A DNA stretch of 16,407 bases. It comes from Planctomycetota bacterium. GTDB lineage: Bacteria > Planctomycetota > Phycisphaerae > UBA1845. Positions 1 to 7,565 of the stretch are shown in pieces (positions within the stretch are counted from its first letter, which is position 1; each line of letters starts with the position of its first letter). Under the pieces are notes generated by a model. It searched no databases, was not told the origin of the DNA, and worked only from the letters and a program-made list of their open reading frames with translations. The position numbers and the translations under genes are program-made. The stretch covers positions 1-16,407 of the forward strand of contig JAJRUK010000266.1 in the NCBI GenBank assembly GCA_024277835.1, read 5' to 3'.

Positions 1-276
1 ACACCCCTCAGCCACATAAATATCCCGACCGCGTTCGAGGGCTGCGGCGTAAGAACTTCGCGTGACGCTATCAGGAAAGTGCTCCTTGAACTGCGCAGGG
101 AATCGCTCCGCGAGGTCCACGAACTCCGCCGTCACACCAGGGGCGACGAGGTCGTCCATCGTTTGTTCTGGCTTATCGATGTAAATGAGCCAGGGCAATA
201 GACCCATGACGACAAAGGACAGCCCAAACATGAACAGGCCCGCGATCAGTATGATTCCCGCTTTCGATTCAAACAT
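1..276 (-). CDS. ccoO: Cytochrome c oxidase cbb3-type, mono-haem subunit II (CcoO/FixO), 3' end beyond window
   Basis: This is the first 92 codons of a gene that runs off the left edge. The ATG lies at 274-276, 15 bases after the ccoN stop, and an AGGAG overlaps that stop. Residues 6-32 form one membrane helix, which in CcoO anchors a periplasmic cytochrome c domain. The last visible residues, GRDIYVAEGC, are the usual lead-in to a CxxCH haem site, and the final Cys would be its first cysteine. In the cbb3 family CcoO passes electrons from the di-haem subunit to the haem b/haem b3-CuB centre of CcoN. Position directly after ccoN supports the call. The haem His and Met ligands lie outside the window, so haem binding is inferred. 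Confidence 0.85.
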   Translation of the reverse strand, partial: MFESKAGIILIAGLFMFGLSFVVMGLLPWLIYIDKPEQTMDDLVAPGVTAEFVDLAERFPAQFKEHFPDSVTRSSYAAALERGRDIYVAEGC

Positions 277-291
277 CGGTCTTGAAGACTC

Positions 292-1743
292 CTATGCAGT
301 CGCGAGTGATTGACCACCGCTCTGTTCGCCCGCGGGCTGCCCCGAAGGTTCGATCGTCCGTCGATGAACAGACGTCATCACGATATTGGCGAGGAAGAAC
401 CCCATCCCCACAAGCATCCCAACGCCGCTCAGCGTTCGGATAAACCAGAATGGTCCGGAAGCAACCGTCGTTGATTCCCAGGAGGCAAGGTCACGCCACA
501 TGAACCCCTGAACCAGCCCCGCAAAGACAAGGTCGAAGAACATTACCAGCATACTCATGCCCATCAACCAGAAATGCCATTCGTTCCAGGCCGGGCGATA
601 CCAGCCCTTCGCGCCAAGGAGTCGCGGAAACAGATGCGTCATAAAGCCCATGATCCAGAACCCAAAGACGCCGAACATCACCAGATGCGAGTGACCAACG
701 ACCCAGTCCGTAAAGTGAATGATTTTCTGGAAGGTGAGCGTCACCTGCATCGCACATTGCAGACAGGTCGTAAAGTAAAAGACCATACCGATATAGAACC
801 AGCGAATCGGCATGTTCGTGCGGAGCATGTCGCCGCGATGGCGAATGGTGGCAAAAAAGTTAATGATGACCGTTGTCACGACCAGCTCGACCGCGATCGT
901 CGAAATGATCGCTCCGTACTGAAGGAACATCGGGATCGGGCTATACAGAAAATGGTGTATCCCGTTGAGCGGATAGAAAAACGCCAACCCCCAGAACCCA
1001 ACGAGTGACAATCCGTGACTCCAGATTGGTTTCTTCAAAATGATGGGGACGAAGTAATACATCAAACCCCAACCAAGCGGGGTGACGAATAATCCGACAA
1101 GGTCATGGATGAAAAGCCCGATCAGCGCACCGGAGGCTGCCCCACCGACGAAAAACTGCGGAAGATAGTTGCCCATCGCATAGACCAAGATGGTCCATAC
1201 AAGTCCCGCGATGAAGTACCAGAGCGTCACATACATCGGCCCTTCGGATCGCAGAATGGGCACCATGAAGTTGATGGCGACCAGAATGAGTCCGGCGACC
1301 GCGAGCGGATCGATGAAGATCGGCGTTTCGCCCCATTCGACCGCCTGCGCCTTGCCCAAAATCAACCCGACAACAGTTGCAAGCACGACGAACTGCCACG
1401 CGAAAAAGATAAACCACGAAAGCGCCTTGCTGGCGACCTTCTGAAGCGTCAGCCGCGGAATCGCCCAGTGCAAAGCGCCTAGGAAAGCGTTCGCGATAAA
1501 ACCGTACGCGACCCCATTGGTATGAATCATCCGCCAGCGACCCGGCGACAGATGCTCGATCCCCGCGAACGGATACGCCTGCAACAGCTGAAGCGAGAAA
1601 AACCACCAGGCAAGCATTGCGACGATCAAGAAAGTGAGCGAGAAGATGAAGTGCCAAAGCACAAGTTTCTCGTTCACCAGATCGCGGTACGCCGGAGTCT
1701 CGATACTATCAGAGCCTATCATGGCAGCACTTGCTGACGCCAT
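292..1743 (-). CDS. ccoN: cbb3-type cytochrome c oxidase catalytic subunit I (CcoN/FixN)
   Basis: This 483-residue multi-helix membrane protein reduces O2 to water at a haem b3-CuB site. Visible ligands are H74 (low-spin haem, in MIHTNGVAYGF), H213 (CuB), H263 and H264 (CuB), H351 (haem b3) and H353 (low-spin haem). Y257 lies six residues before the HH pair and 44 after H213. As I recall, this is the spacing of the His-Tyr cross-link in cbb3 enzymes, so the active site looks intact and is of C type rather than A or B type. MYYFVP after H213 is also typical of CcoN. The helix upstream of H351 reads CLQCAMQ where I recall many CcoN having a conserved Glu-Gly-Pro. The start overlaps the preceding stop as TAATG. 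The gene ends in TAG. Confidence 0.93.
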   Translation of the reverse strand: MASASAAMIGSDSIETPAYRDLVNEKLVLWHFIFSLTFLIVAMLAWWFFSLQLLQAYPFAGIEHLSPGRWRMIHTNGVAYGFIANAFLGALHWAIPRLTLQKVASKALSWFIFFAWQFVVLATVVGLILGKAQAVEWGETPIFIDPLAVAGLILVAINFMVPILRSEGPMYVTLWYFIAGLVWTILVYAMGNYLPQFFVGGAASGALIGLFIHDLVGLFVTPLGWGLMYYFVPIILKKPIWSHGLSLVGFWGLAFFYPLNGIHHFLYSPIPMFLQYGAIISTIAVELVVTTVIINFFATIRHRGDMLRTNMPIRWFYIGMVFYFTTCLQCAMQVTLTFQKIIHFTDWVVGHSHLVMFGVFGFWIMGFMTHLFPRLLGAKGWYRPAWNEWHFWLMGMSMLVMFFDLVFAGLVQGFMWRDLASWESTTVASGPFWFIRTLSGVGMLVGMGFFLANIVMTSVHRRTIEPSGQPAGEQSGGQSLATA

Positions 1744-2786
1744 TAATCGTCCCCTTCGAAATCTTCGTCGGTTGTCATTGGTTCGACGTCATGAACCGGC
1801 TCGAACGCCTCGCCCTCCGCATAGATGCGGTGCGTACGCTCGCGAACGGCCAAGGTCTTTGGCTCAAGACGGGCCGGACGCTCCAGGATCAAGCTTTGAA
1901 CGTAGTACGCAATCGCCCAAAGGTCTGCGGTGTTGGTGACGACCTGACTCGGGTCGCTCGTACGGTGAGACACCATCGAATCGACCCACGTCGGCATCGC
2001 GGTACCCGAGATGCCCGCGGCGATCGAGCGATAGAGGTCGTCCACGCTGCCGCCCGCCCGCACAAAATCCCTGTGAAAGTCCGGGGGATAGATGACTTCA
2101 CCCTCTTGGTTCGGTTTGGCATCCGCTTCCATCAAGTTCGGTCGAAAGCCCGCGCTCGCAGGTTTATCCATCATCACGAGATACGCGTTGATCTCGCTTT
2201 CGCTCGCGTAGCTCGGGTGACAGGTCCAGCACGTCGCGAATCCATGATAGATCGCTCGCCCCCGCGCGATCGCCTCTGACTTGTCTTCTTTCGAGCGATA
2301 AGGGTCGTCCACAATTGGGATCGCCGTCGCCGGTTGTTTCTCTTTCCATCTCGGTGAAAACGTTTTAATGTAGGCGATGAGCGCGTTGACCGTTCGGGCG
2401 GGGATCATGTCCCAGCCAGGCATCGCGCTACCTTTTAGCCCTTCCATGATCGTTCGCCGAAGGTCTTCATCGCTGGGCAGTTGTCCCGATCGCGTCGAGC
2501 TGAATCTGAATTTTGCGACCTGAAAGTTTCTCGGTCTGGGTCTTAAGAAGCGGGCAGCCACGCCGTTCCCATCGCCGGTTTCGCCGTGACATCCGATGCA
2601 ATAGGTCTGGTAGGCATTGCGACCTTCTTCAACAAGCGTCGTCTTGAGGCTGGTCTGAAAACCAAACTCCGACGGGCGTGATAGATCAGGATCACTTTCG
2701 CCTCCGGAACAACCCGAAAACGTCAGAGCAACCAAAGGTGCGACCACACCCACAACCAGCAAACGTCGGAAACCAAGCAATATCAT
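1743..2786 (-). CDS. Di-haem cytochrome c lipoprotein, CcoP-like oxidase subunit
   Basis: The 347-residue protein has a lipoprotein signal peptide ending in the lipobox FSGC (Cys26). Two cytochrome c domains follow. The first has CIGCH at 63-67 with candidate axial Met122 in GSAMPGW. The second has CWTCH at 186-190 with candidate Met264 in GTAMPTW. Canonical CcoP is also di-haem but is held by N-terminal membrane helices; here a lipid anchor seems to do that job. The acidic C-terminal tail (about 325-347) has no haem motif. The ATG overlaps the upstream stop as ATGA (2783-2786), and the stop overlaps the ccoN start, so expression is probably coupled to both. The likely role is electron entry from a periplasmic donor or bc-type complex to CcoO and CcoN. 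Confidence 0.88.
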   Translation of the reverse strand: MILLGFRRLLVVGVVAPLVALTFSGCSGGESDPDLSRPSEFGFQTSLKTTLVEEGRNAYQTYCIGCHGETGDGNGVAARFLRPRPRNFQVAKFRFSSTRSGQLPSDEDLRRTIMEGLKGSAMPGWDMIPARTVNALIAYIKTFSPRWKEKQPATAIPIVDDPYRSKEDKSEAIARGRAIYHGFATCWTCHPSYASESEINAYLVMMDKPASAGFRPNLMEADAKPNQEGEVIYPPDFHRDFVRAGGSVDDLYRSIAAGISGTAMPTWVDSMVSHRTSDPSQVVTNTADLWAIAYYVQSLILERPARLEPKTLAVRERTHRIYAEGEAFEPVHDVEPMTTDEDFEGDD

Positions 2787-3397
2787 AAATTTCTCGCTAC
2801 GGCTGCGGGTGGCTCAAATCGACCCCACTGATCAACAAGCAGCAACGTCCAGGCAAAAACGAGATGCGTCATTACCGCAACGAGCACCGGGACTTTTTCG
2901 ATAATCCAGTTACCGTCGATGAGCATCGGTTGAAGCCAGGCGATGATCCCGTAATAGTTGATAAGCCAAACACCAACGCCCATCACCGTCGCAACGACAA
3001 ACCGCTTTGGACCGCTCGCGTTGGCGAAGTACTTACTCAAAATGATGTGAAACGGAATTCCCCCGAACATCCCCGTTCCAAGATACAGGCAGCATCCCGA
3101 CGCGAGGACAAAACCGCTGTTGATCGTGAGGGCTGCTTCACCCATCGGAAACGTCAAATAAATGCGGATCAGCTCAAGAGGGTGAAGTCCCATCATGACT
3201 GACCCGACGATGTTGAACATCAGGCTCGTAGAAGCGCCAATAAAACCGAGAATCATGCCAGCAAGAATGTGATACGTTGTGTAGTAGGTCTTGGGTGCCC
3301 ATGCGGATGAGTCACCAGCACTAGCGACTTCCGATTCAAGACGTGCGACTTCGCCGCGAAGTCGCGCTAGTTCGTCGAGCTTCGTTTGGTCAGCCAT
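2783..3397 (-). CDS. Four-helix membrane protein heading the cbb3 oxidase operon, unknown function
   Basis: The 204-residue protein starts with a charged heptad-like segment (about 6-27, LDELARLRGEVARLESEV), probably a short coiled coil. Four likely membrane helices follow at about 43-66, 95-113, 132-154 and 169-189. I recognise no named family. Histidines at 43, 72, 117 and 178 lie in or next to helices and could be metal or haem ligands, but this is untested. The start at 3397 is chosen over an in-frame start 65 codons further upstream because GGAGG sits just before it and the upstream segment does not look like protein. Its stop overlaps the cytochrome gene by four bases, so it is probably an accessory subunit or assembly factor of the oxidase. 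Confidence 0.75.
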   Translation of the reverse strand: MADQTKLDELARLRGEVARLESEVASAGDSSAWAPKTYYTTYHILAGMILGFIGASTSLMFNIVGSVMMGLHPLELIRIYLTFPMGEAALTINSGFVLASGCCLYLGTGMFGGIPFHIILSKYFANASGPKRFVVATVMGVGVWLINYYGIIAWLQPMLIDGNWIIEKVPVLVAVMTHLVFAWTLLLVDQWGRFEPPAAVARNL

Positions 3398-3401
3398 GAT
3401 T

Positions 3402-3406
3402 CCTCC
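3402..3406 (-). promoter_or_regulatory. Ribosome binding site fixing the start at 3397
   Basis: GGAGG on the minus strand, four bases before the ATG at 3395-3397. It supports trimming the longer open frame, which would begin at 3592. Confidence 0.7.
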
Positions 3407-3456
3407 AGATCGCCACATCAACGCAGACGCTGCATCTGCATAGAACCCGACGTGCA

Positions 3457-3485
3457 AATATGGGTTTCCGGCAGACACGTTACAA
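3457..3485 (-). promoter_or_regulatory. Candidate promoter of the cbb3 oxidase operon
   Basis: On the minus strand TTGTAA (3480-3485) and CATATT (3457-3462) are separated by 17 bases. Each box matches the housekeeping consensus at four of six positions. It lies about 60 bases upstream of the first gene of the operon. No clear FNR-type dyad was seen. This is a weak prediction by eye. Confidence 0.3.
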
Positions 3486-3677
3486 TCGCGGCTGCGGAAG
3501 CTACCATCGCGCGCGCGGGGTGTCCACATCTTTTTTTTGTCGGAAACATCCGGCCCTGCGGGCGCACCGATCAACGTCGAATTGCCCAGCACGTTCCGTG
3601 CCAGCAGCTATCGCGGCGCGGTTAAAAGTGCGCGCACAATCACTCGTTGGCCGATACGCTTCTAATATGGAGAAAAA

Positions 3678-4076
3678 ATGAGTCGATCTTCGGTGAATTT
3701 CATTGTGGACGCGATCGTTGCGCTGTTATTTCTTTGCGTAATGTGCGTCGCGTCTATTGTCCATTTTATCTTTCCTGCGCCATCTCGCGCAGTGGGTTGG
3801 TTTGTCTGGGGGCTGAATCTCGATACCTGGTCCTTGATCGAAGTGACAACGATTTGCATTTTCGCCGTCGCCGTGCTCGTCCATCTGATTTTTCACTGGA
3901 CATGGGTCTGTGGATTCGTCACCGCACGAGTCGCAAAGCGGATGAATCGCCGAATCACGATGACCCCCTCCGCCCGTACCCTCTACGGCGTCTCGATGCT
4001 GATTGGCGTGCTTACGGTTCTCGCCGTTTTCTACACGGCTGCGACTTTCGCGACGACCGGACCCCATTCGCCGTAG
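3678..4076 (+). CDS. Three-helix membrane protein, DUF4405-like
   Basis: The 132-residue protein has likely membrane helices at about 8-31, 52-74 and 102-124. The second helix carries H69 and H73 followed by WTWVCGF, and H29 sits at the end of the first. This His/Trp-rich layout resembles DUF4405 proteins, which recall b-type cytochrome bundles; the family call is from memory and moderate. GGAG lies six bases before the ATG (3669-3672). The gene is divergent from the cbb3 operon across 280 bases, so it may be co-regulated or supply electrons or assembly help, but this is inference from position. A longer frame starting at 3647 in another phase does not look like protein and was discarded. Confidence 0.7.
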   Translation: MSRSSVNFIVDAIVALLFLCVMCVASIVHFIFPAPSRAVGWFVWGLNLDTWSLIEVTTICIFAVAVLVHLIFHWTWVCGFVTARVAKRMNRRITMTPSARTLYGVSMLIGVLTVLAVFYTAATFATTGPHSP

Positions 4077-4149
4077 AGCCAACCTCGAAATGGTATGTCG
4101 CCAGCATCTTGCCGGTCTAGTAGGGGCAGCGAATCTTCTCTCGCGACGC

Positions 4150-4671
4150 CTACCGATGCTCCGGGTAGTGCAGCTTTAGCATTGTCGCCCCGTGCGCCGG
4201 ATTGAGCGTAACGACAAAGAGTGCATCGTAGCCCGGAAGAACTTCCTCTTTGATCGGCGTACCGAGTTCCGCAAGGAGCGCGGGGACGGTGTTCGAGTGC
4301 CCGCTGATCAGCAGGGTCTGCCCGCCGTGCTGGGCTTCGATTTTCTTTTTCAATAGGCCGGGTCTTGGCGAATAGAACGAGAGCTTCTTCTGATTCGCCT
4401 TGGCGGTGGCGGCGACGGTGTCCCGCGTTCGAGCGAAATCGGTCGAGTAGACCGCATCAAACGACACCTCCCGCAGCATCCATGCGAGCGTTTGCGCACG
4501 CTCGCGCCCGACGTCTGATAACGGAGCATCGCTCGACTCGCCAACCTTTTCGGCATGCCGAACGATAAACAGTGTCGTGGGTCTGGCGCGGTCGCCGTCG
4601 GCACGTCCAGTATTCCAAAACCCCAACGCGCAAAACATCGCGCCAACCAAAACCATCTTCGCCAATCTCAT
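4150..4671 (-). CDS. Exported histidine phosphatase family protein (SixA / phosphoglycerate mutase-like)
   Basis: The 173-residue protein has an N-terminal hydrophobic signal segment (about 4-20). It then has the histidine phosphatase signature FIVRHAEK, with R38 and the phospho-acceptor H39. STDFARTRDT gives the second Arg (about R81) and SGHSNTVP gives the second catalytic His (H125). The length matches the short SixA branch rather than full phosphoglycerate mutases. SixA itself is cytoplasmic and acts on phospho-histidine; the signal peptide here implies a periplasmic substrate that I cannot name. GGAG lies eight bases before the ATG. It ends towards the DUF4405-like gene (convergent), and the ferredoxin gene lies 136 bases upstream on the same strand. 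Confidence 0.85.
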   Translation of the reverse strand: MRLAKMVLVGAMFCALGFWNTGRADGDRARPTTLFIVRHAEKVGESSDAPLSDVGRERAQTLAWMLREVSFDAVYSTDFARTRDTVAATAKANQKKLSFYSPRPGLLKKKIEAQHGGQTLLISGHSNTVPALLAELGTPIKEEVLPGYDALFVVTLNPAHGATMLKLHYPEHR

Positions 4672-4807
4672 CGCTGAATCTCCGTTATCATCGCGTCGTT
4701 GTCACCATCTCGAAGAATATCCGCTCGCGCGCAGTACGACCAACACGTCAGAAAAGGGGTGGCATGCTCCAAAGCGAGGGAAGTGGGGCGGGTCGGTCGT
4801 TGGTCGC

Positions 4808-5086
4808 TTACACCTCAAGCAGGGCAGCCGTCTTTGGTTCCGCGATAACCTGATCCGAGGGGACCATTGTGATGACATCCCAAGGGCAGACCTGTGCGCA
4901 AAGTTTGCATCCGATGCAGACGGGCAGGTCGATCGTGCAGATTCCCATCGCATAACCGGGATGCAGCGGGTCCGCTATTTTATCGATGCAGTCGACCGGG
5001 CAGACCGCCACGCACGAGTCGCAGCCCGTGCAGAGGTCTTCGTCGAGAATCGCCAGTTGTTTCGGAAGTTTTTTCTTCTTAGCCAT
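4808..5086 (-). CDS. 2[4Fe-4S] ferredoxin
   Basis: The 92-residue soluble protein has two complete CxxCxxCxxxCP motifs, at Cys 19, 22, 25, 29 and Cys 57, 60, 63, 67. These are expected to bind two [4Fe-4S] clusters with the usual crossed ligand pattern. Two extra cysteines (33 and 50) lie between the motifs. A lysine-rich N-terminus (MAKKKKLPK) precedes the fold. The length is longer than clostridial ferredoxins, mainly through the N-terminal extension and an inter-motif loop of about 27 residues. It would be a low-potential electron carrier; no partner oxidoreductase is in the window. The Shine-Dalgarno sequence is weak. The isochorismatase-like gene lies 127 bases upstream on the same strand. 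Confidence 0.9.
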   Translation of the reverse strand: MAKKKKLPKQLAILDEDLCTGCDSCVAVCPVDCIDKIADPLHPGYAMGICTIDLPVCIGCKLCAQVCPWDVITMVPSDQVIAEPKTAALLEV

Positions 5087-5213
5087 TTAGTCCGGCCCCG
5101 GTCAACGAGTCGATTCATACGCGCCGGCAGCGATTGCGCGCCTCCCGAACGTGGGCATTGTAACCAACCCCAGCACGATCGACCAGCATAGCCATCAAGC
5201 AGAAAACGCTCGG

Positions 5214-6071
5214 TTACTCGTCCGCCAGGCTGATCCGCCCGTTGGGGTCGGGCATCCTATCCTTGATCGGCGAGGTCGGCAACGGATGGTGAGTTCGATG
5301 GATCGATGGCGTCGATTCTACCGGCTGGCTCGTGGGTACATGCCCGTTCCGGCGAGCGAGAAGATGCGGCCTGGATACGTGAACCCTGCGAGGACTCCTT
5401 CTTCGAGCGATCTCCTCCGGGTTACGCCGAACAAGCTGGCGACAGAGAAGCTCATCGACTGTGACCGTCCGGGCACCCTTGGCGGCTAGCTGCCGAAGTG
5501 TGAGGTCCGCCATCCCCTCATTCCAGACCCCACATGCGTCGGTGATGATGGTGACAACCTTGCCCCGTGCCAAGAGCCCGAGCGCAGCAGACTTAATTGA
5601 CGTTTCAAGCCCCGTTCCGAACAGGATGTACTCGTGGACGGGTAGCTGAGTCAAGAAGCGGTCAGCCTTCGGGTTTTCCAGAAGGTCGTCCCCGCGTTTT
5701 CGGAAAATCACTTGCTGGTATTTTTTGAAAAGGTCGGTCTCGACGCAGAACGTATTGTCGAACTCGATTCGTGTGCGGTTTTCCAGCATCGTGTAGGGCA
5801 GTTTTTCCTGACCGTTGGACCCGTCACAACACGCGATGGGGTGGCCACTGTCGGAAAGCTCCATCGGACGACGCGATTCCACAGACGAAACAACCGGCGC
5901 AGAGTTCCATTTCGCCCACGCGATCACCCGCCGAAGCGAGCGACCCAGCACATCAGCATTGGAAACCGGCATGGACCCGGTCACGTCCGCGAAATCGCGC
6001 TGGGTATTGATGTCCATCAGAACGCACTCGTACAAGGAGCGCCCGTTGCGAAGTTTGCATGGTTTGTACAT
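5214..6071 (-). CDS. Isochorismatase-fold protein lacking the catalytic Cys, possible C-terminal frameshift
   Basis: The 285-residue frame has the isochorismatase/nicotinamidase fold signature. LMDINTQRDF holds the catalytic-type D20, VIFRKRGDD a Lys near 125, and ILFGTGLETSIKSAALGL followed by ITDAC is the segment that normally carries the nucleophilic Cys. By alignment on GVxTDVC the Cys position is K160, so hydrolase chemistry is not expected. Residues 1-220 look like a normal folded domain. The remaining 65 residues are Arg/Pro/His rich and unlike protein from the family. Skipping one base near 5402 would instead give about 27 plausible residues (EGVLAGFTYPGRIF and on) ending at a TAG at 5318-5320. 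Start chosen at 6071, preceded by GGGTGAGGG. Function unknown. Confidence 0.7.
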   Translation of the reverse strand: MYKPCKLRNGRSLYECVLMDINTQRDFADVTGSMPVSNADVLGRSLRRVIAWAKWNSAPVVSSVESRRPMELSDSGHPIACCDGSNGQEKLPYTMLENRTRIEFDNTFCVETDLFKKYQQVIFRKRGDDLLENPKADRFLTQLPVHEYILFGTGLETSIKSAALGLLARGKVVTIITDACGVWNEGMADLTLRQLAAKGARTVTVDELLCRQLVRRNPEEIARRRSPRRVHVSRPHLLARRNGHVPTSQPVESTPSIHRTHHPLPTSPIKDRMPDPNGRISLADE

Positions 6072-6679
6072 AGACCCTCACCCCCGATACTGTTCGCCTA
6101 GAGCGTGCTTCCTCCTGGCACGATCCAAGCGAGATCGATCTCTACACTCAATCCCATGGCGGGGGTCTGCTTCTTTCCCGTCCACATTCCCCAGGTAGCG
6201 AGTAAGCAATTCAAAGATACGAGAGATGCGGCGCTTACCCGTCAACTAAAGTCTATCCCAGGCGCGTCCCGCTGGCGAGCGCGAATTGGAGAAACTTTTC
6301 ACATCATTCCGCTCCCGACGGCGGAATTCAAGCCCACGAGCAAATCCGCCACCAAAACCAGCCCCACGCCGCCGTGCTCGATCTACCATGCGCATGAAAT
6401 TGCCGACTCAGGCGCATTTTTATCGCTCGCCGAAAATGCCCCAAACCTTCAGAAACGGCTCCCAAGGCGTCGATATCGGTAACGTTATCGGACAATCAGG
6501 CGGCGTGCGTGATTGCGGGTTCGTTGTGAAATTCGCGACAGGCCCATCCCGCACGGGCAGGGGGGGCGACGAGTCGTACTCCGTCGAGGCGCTTGTCGAT
6601 CCCTTGCGCGTGAACGATGTCGCGCATCTTATGGGATGTTCCAAAAACCATCGCTGCCAGACGCAAGGGAGCCTCTCAA
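6072..6679. other. Non-coding stretch between divergent genes
   Basis: About 600 bases between the isochorismatase-like gene (minus) and the lipoprotein gene (plus). Open frames here (for example 6105-6482 plus, 6420-6644 minus) lack ribosome sites, family motifs and protein-like composition. No RNA gene, strong promoter or terminator was recognised. It presumably holds both divergent promoters. Confidence 0.5.
6665..6671 (+). promoter_or_regulatory. Ribosome binding site favouring the start at 6680
   Basis: AAGGGAG eight bases before the ATG at 6680-6682. The alternative ATG at 6842 has GGAAGG only two bases away, which is too close for good initiation. Confidence 0.5.
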
Positions 6680-7558
6680 ATGGACGATGTATCGTTGGTC
6701 TCGACGCTCAATAACCCGGGCGCGTACGGTGAAACGGCGCATGTTTTTCCCGTCCGTTCGCTTCGCACCGGTTACGGAGTCAGTCGCAAGACCCTGAGTC
6801 GGCAGCCGTTAGTGCCAAGTCGCTGTCACTCTTGGAAGGGAATGGGGTCGTTGGTCGTAGTCGTTTTGGCGACGGCACTTGGTGGTTGTAGAACTGCCGG
6901 GTCTGTCCTGCCGGTCACGGTGCCCAATCGATTGCTCGGACCGGTGACGATCGCCGTTGCCCCGGCCATTAACTTGAGCGGGTCGGCGGATTTTGATCCA
7001 AATCGATTCGCAGATTTGATGGCCAGCGAGTTGAGTTTTGCAGAGGGCGTGCGAGTGATCCCGGTCAGTCGGGTGCTCGGGGTCCTGGCTGCTCAACGAT
7101 TGGAACGGGTTGAGTCGGCTGTTCATGCGGAACAGCTCGCCCGTTGGGTTGGTGCAGATGCCATTTTAGTTTTTGCGGTGACAGAATATGACCCTTACGA
7201 CCCGCCGAGCATCGGAATCTCCGCTCAACTGTTCGGAGCAAGGCCTCGCGTGGGTCTCGAGTTACCGGGCCCGGTGGACCCCAACGAACCGGTCATCCGC
7301 GACGGCGTTACGCCCGAAAAAGCGAGCGTGCGCGTCCTCGCAGAGTCACAGCGGGTCTACGACGCATCGCACGAAAGAATTGTTCGTGAAATTAGACTTT
7401 TTGCGCGTCAACGGAACGCCGATGAAAGTCCGTACGGTTGGCGACGATACGTCGTCGATCAGCAGAGGTACATGAGATTTTGCTGTCATGCTACCGTTTA
7501 TGCCCTACTCGGGGGCGGCGGTGATGTGCTGGCTGAAGGAAGTCGCCGCGACAGGTAA
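6680..7558 (+). CDS. Outer-membrane-type lipoprotein, conserved, unknown function
   Basis: The frame contains a hydrophobic segment and lipobox (MGSLVVVVLATALGGC), so the mature protein is lipid-anchored. The region after it (VTIAVAPAINLSGSADFDP..., then ARWVGADAILVF and TEYDPYDPP) resembles lipoproteins with a TolB/CsgG-like N-terminal alpha/beta domain. That is a fold-level impression, not a firm family call. The start is ambiguous. The ATG at 6680 has a good ribosome site but places about 54 residues before the signal peptide; the ATG at 6842 gives an ordinary short lipoprotein leader but a cramped ribosome site. From 6680 the protein is 292 residues with the lipobox Cys at 70. The stop lies seven bases before the next gene, implying co-transcription with the 68-residue protein. 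Confidence 0.75.
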   Translation: MDDVSLVSTLNNPGAYGETAHVFPVRSLRTGYGVSRKTLSRQPLVPSRCHSWKGMGSLVVVVLATALGGCRTAGSVLPVTVPNRLLGPVTIAVAPAINLSGSADFDPNRFADLMASELSFAEGVRVIPVSRVLGVLAAQRLERVESAVHAEQLARWVGADAILVFAVTEYDPYDPPSIGISAQLFGARPRVGLELPGPVDPNEPVIRDGVTPEKASVRVLAESQRVYDASHERIVREIRLFARQRNADESPYGWRRYVVDQQRYMRFCCHATVYALLGGGGDVLAEGSRRDR

Positions 7559-7565
7559 GGATACC

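Noticed and set aside
574..1008. Long plus-strand open frames antisense to ccoN (574-1008, 1105-1482 and others)
   Set aside because: They lie opposite an unmistakable ccoN, are rich in charged residues from reverse-strand codon bias, and have no ribosome site or family motif.
1731..2279. 182-codon plus-strand frame opposite the di-haem cytochrome
   Set aside because: Shadow of the cytochrome gene; composition is Arg/His rich without any domain.
3525..3545. T-run near 3530-3538 as a terminator
   Set aside because: No stem precedes it on either strand, and it lies in a divergent promoter region.
6131..6142. 12-base perfect palindrome GAGATCGATCTC upstream of the isochorismatase-like gene
   Set aside because: A 12-base palindrome is expected a few times by chance in 16 kb, and no second copy was seen, so an operator claim is not supported.
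6286..6714. 142-codon plus-strand frame in the 6072-6679 gap
   Set aside because: Low-complexity Arg/Pro start, no ribosome site, no recognisable motif, and overlaps the better lipoprotein start.
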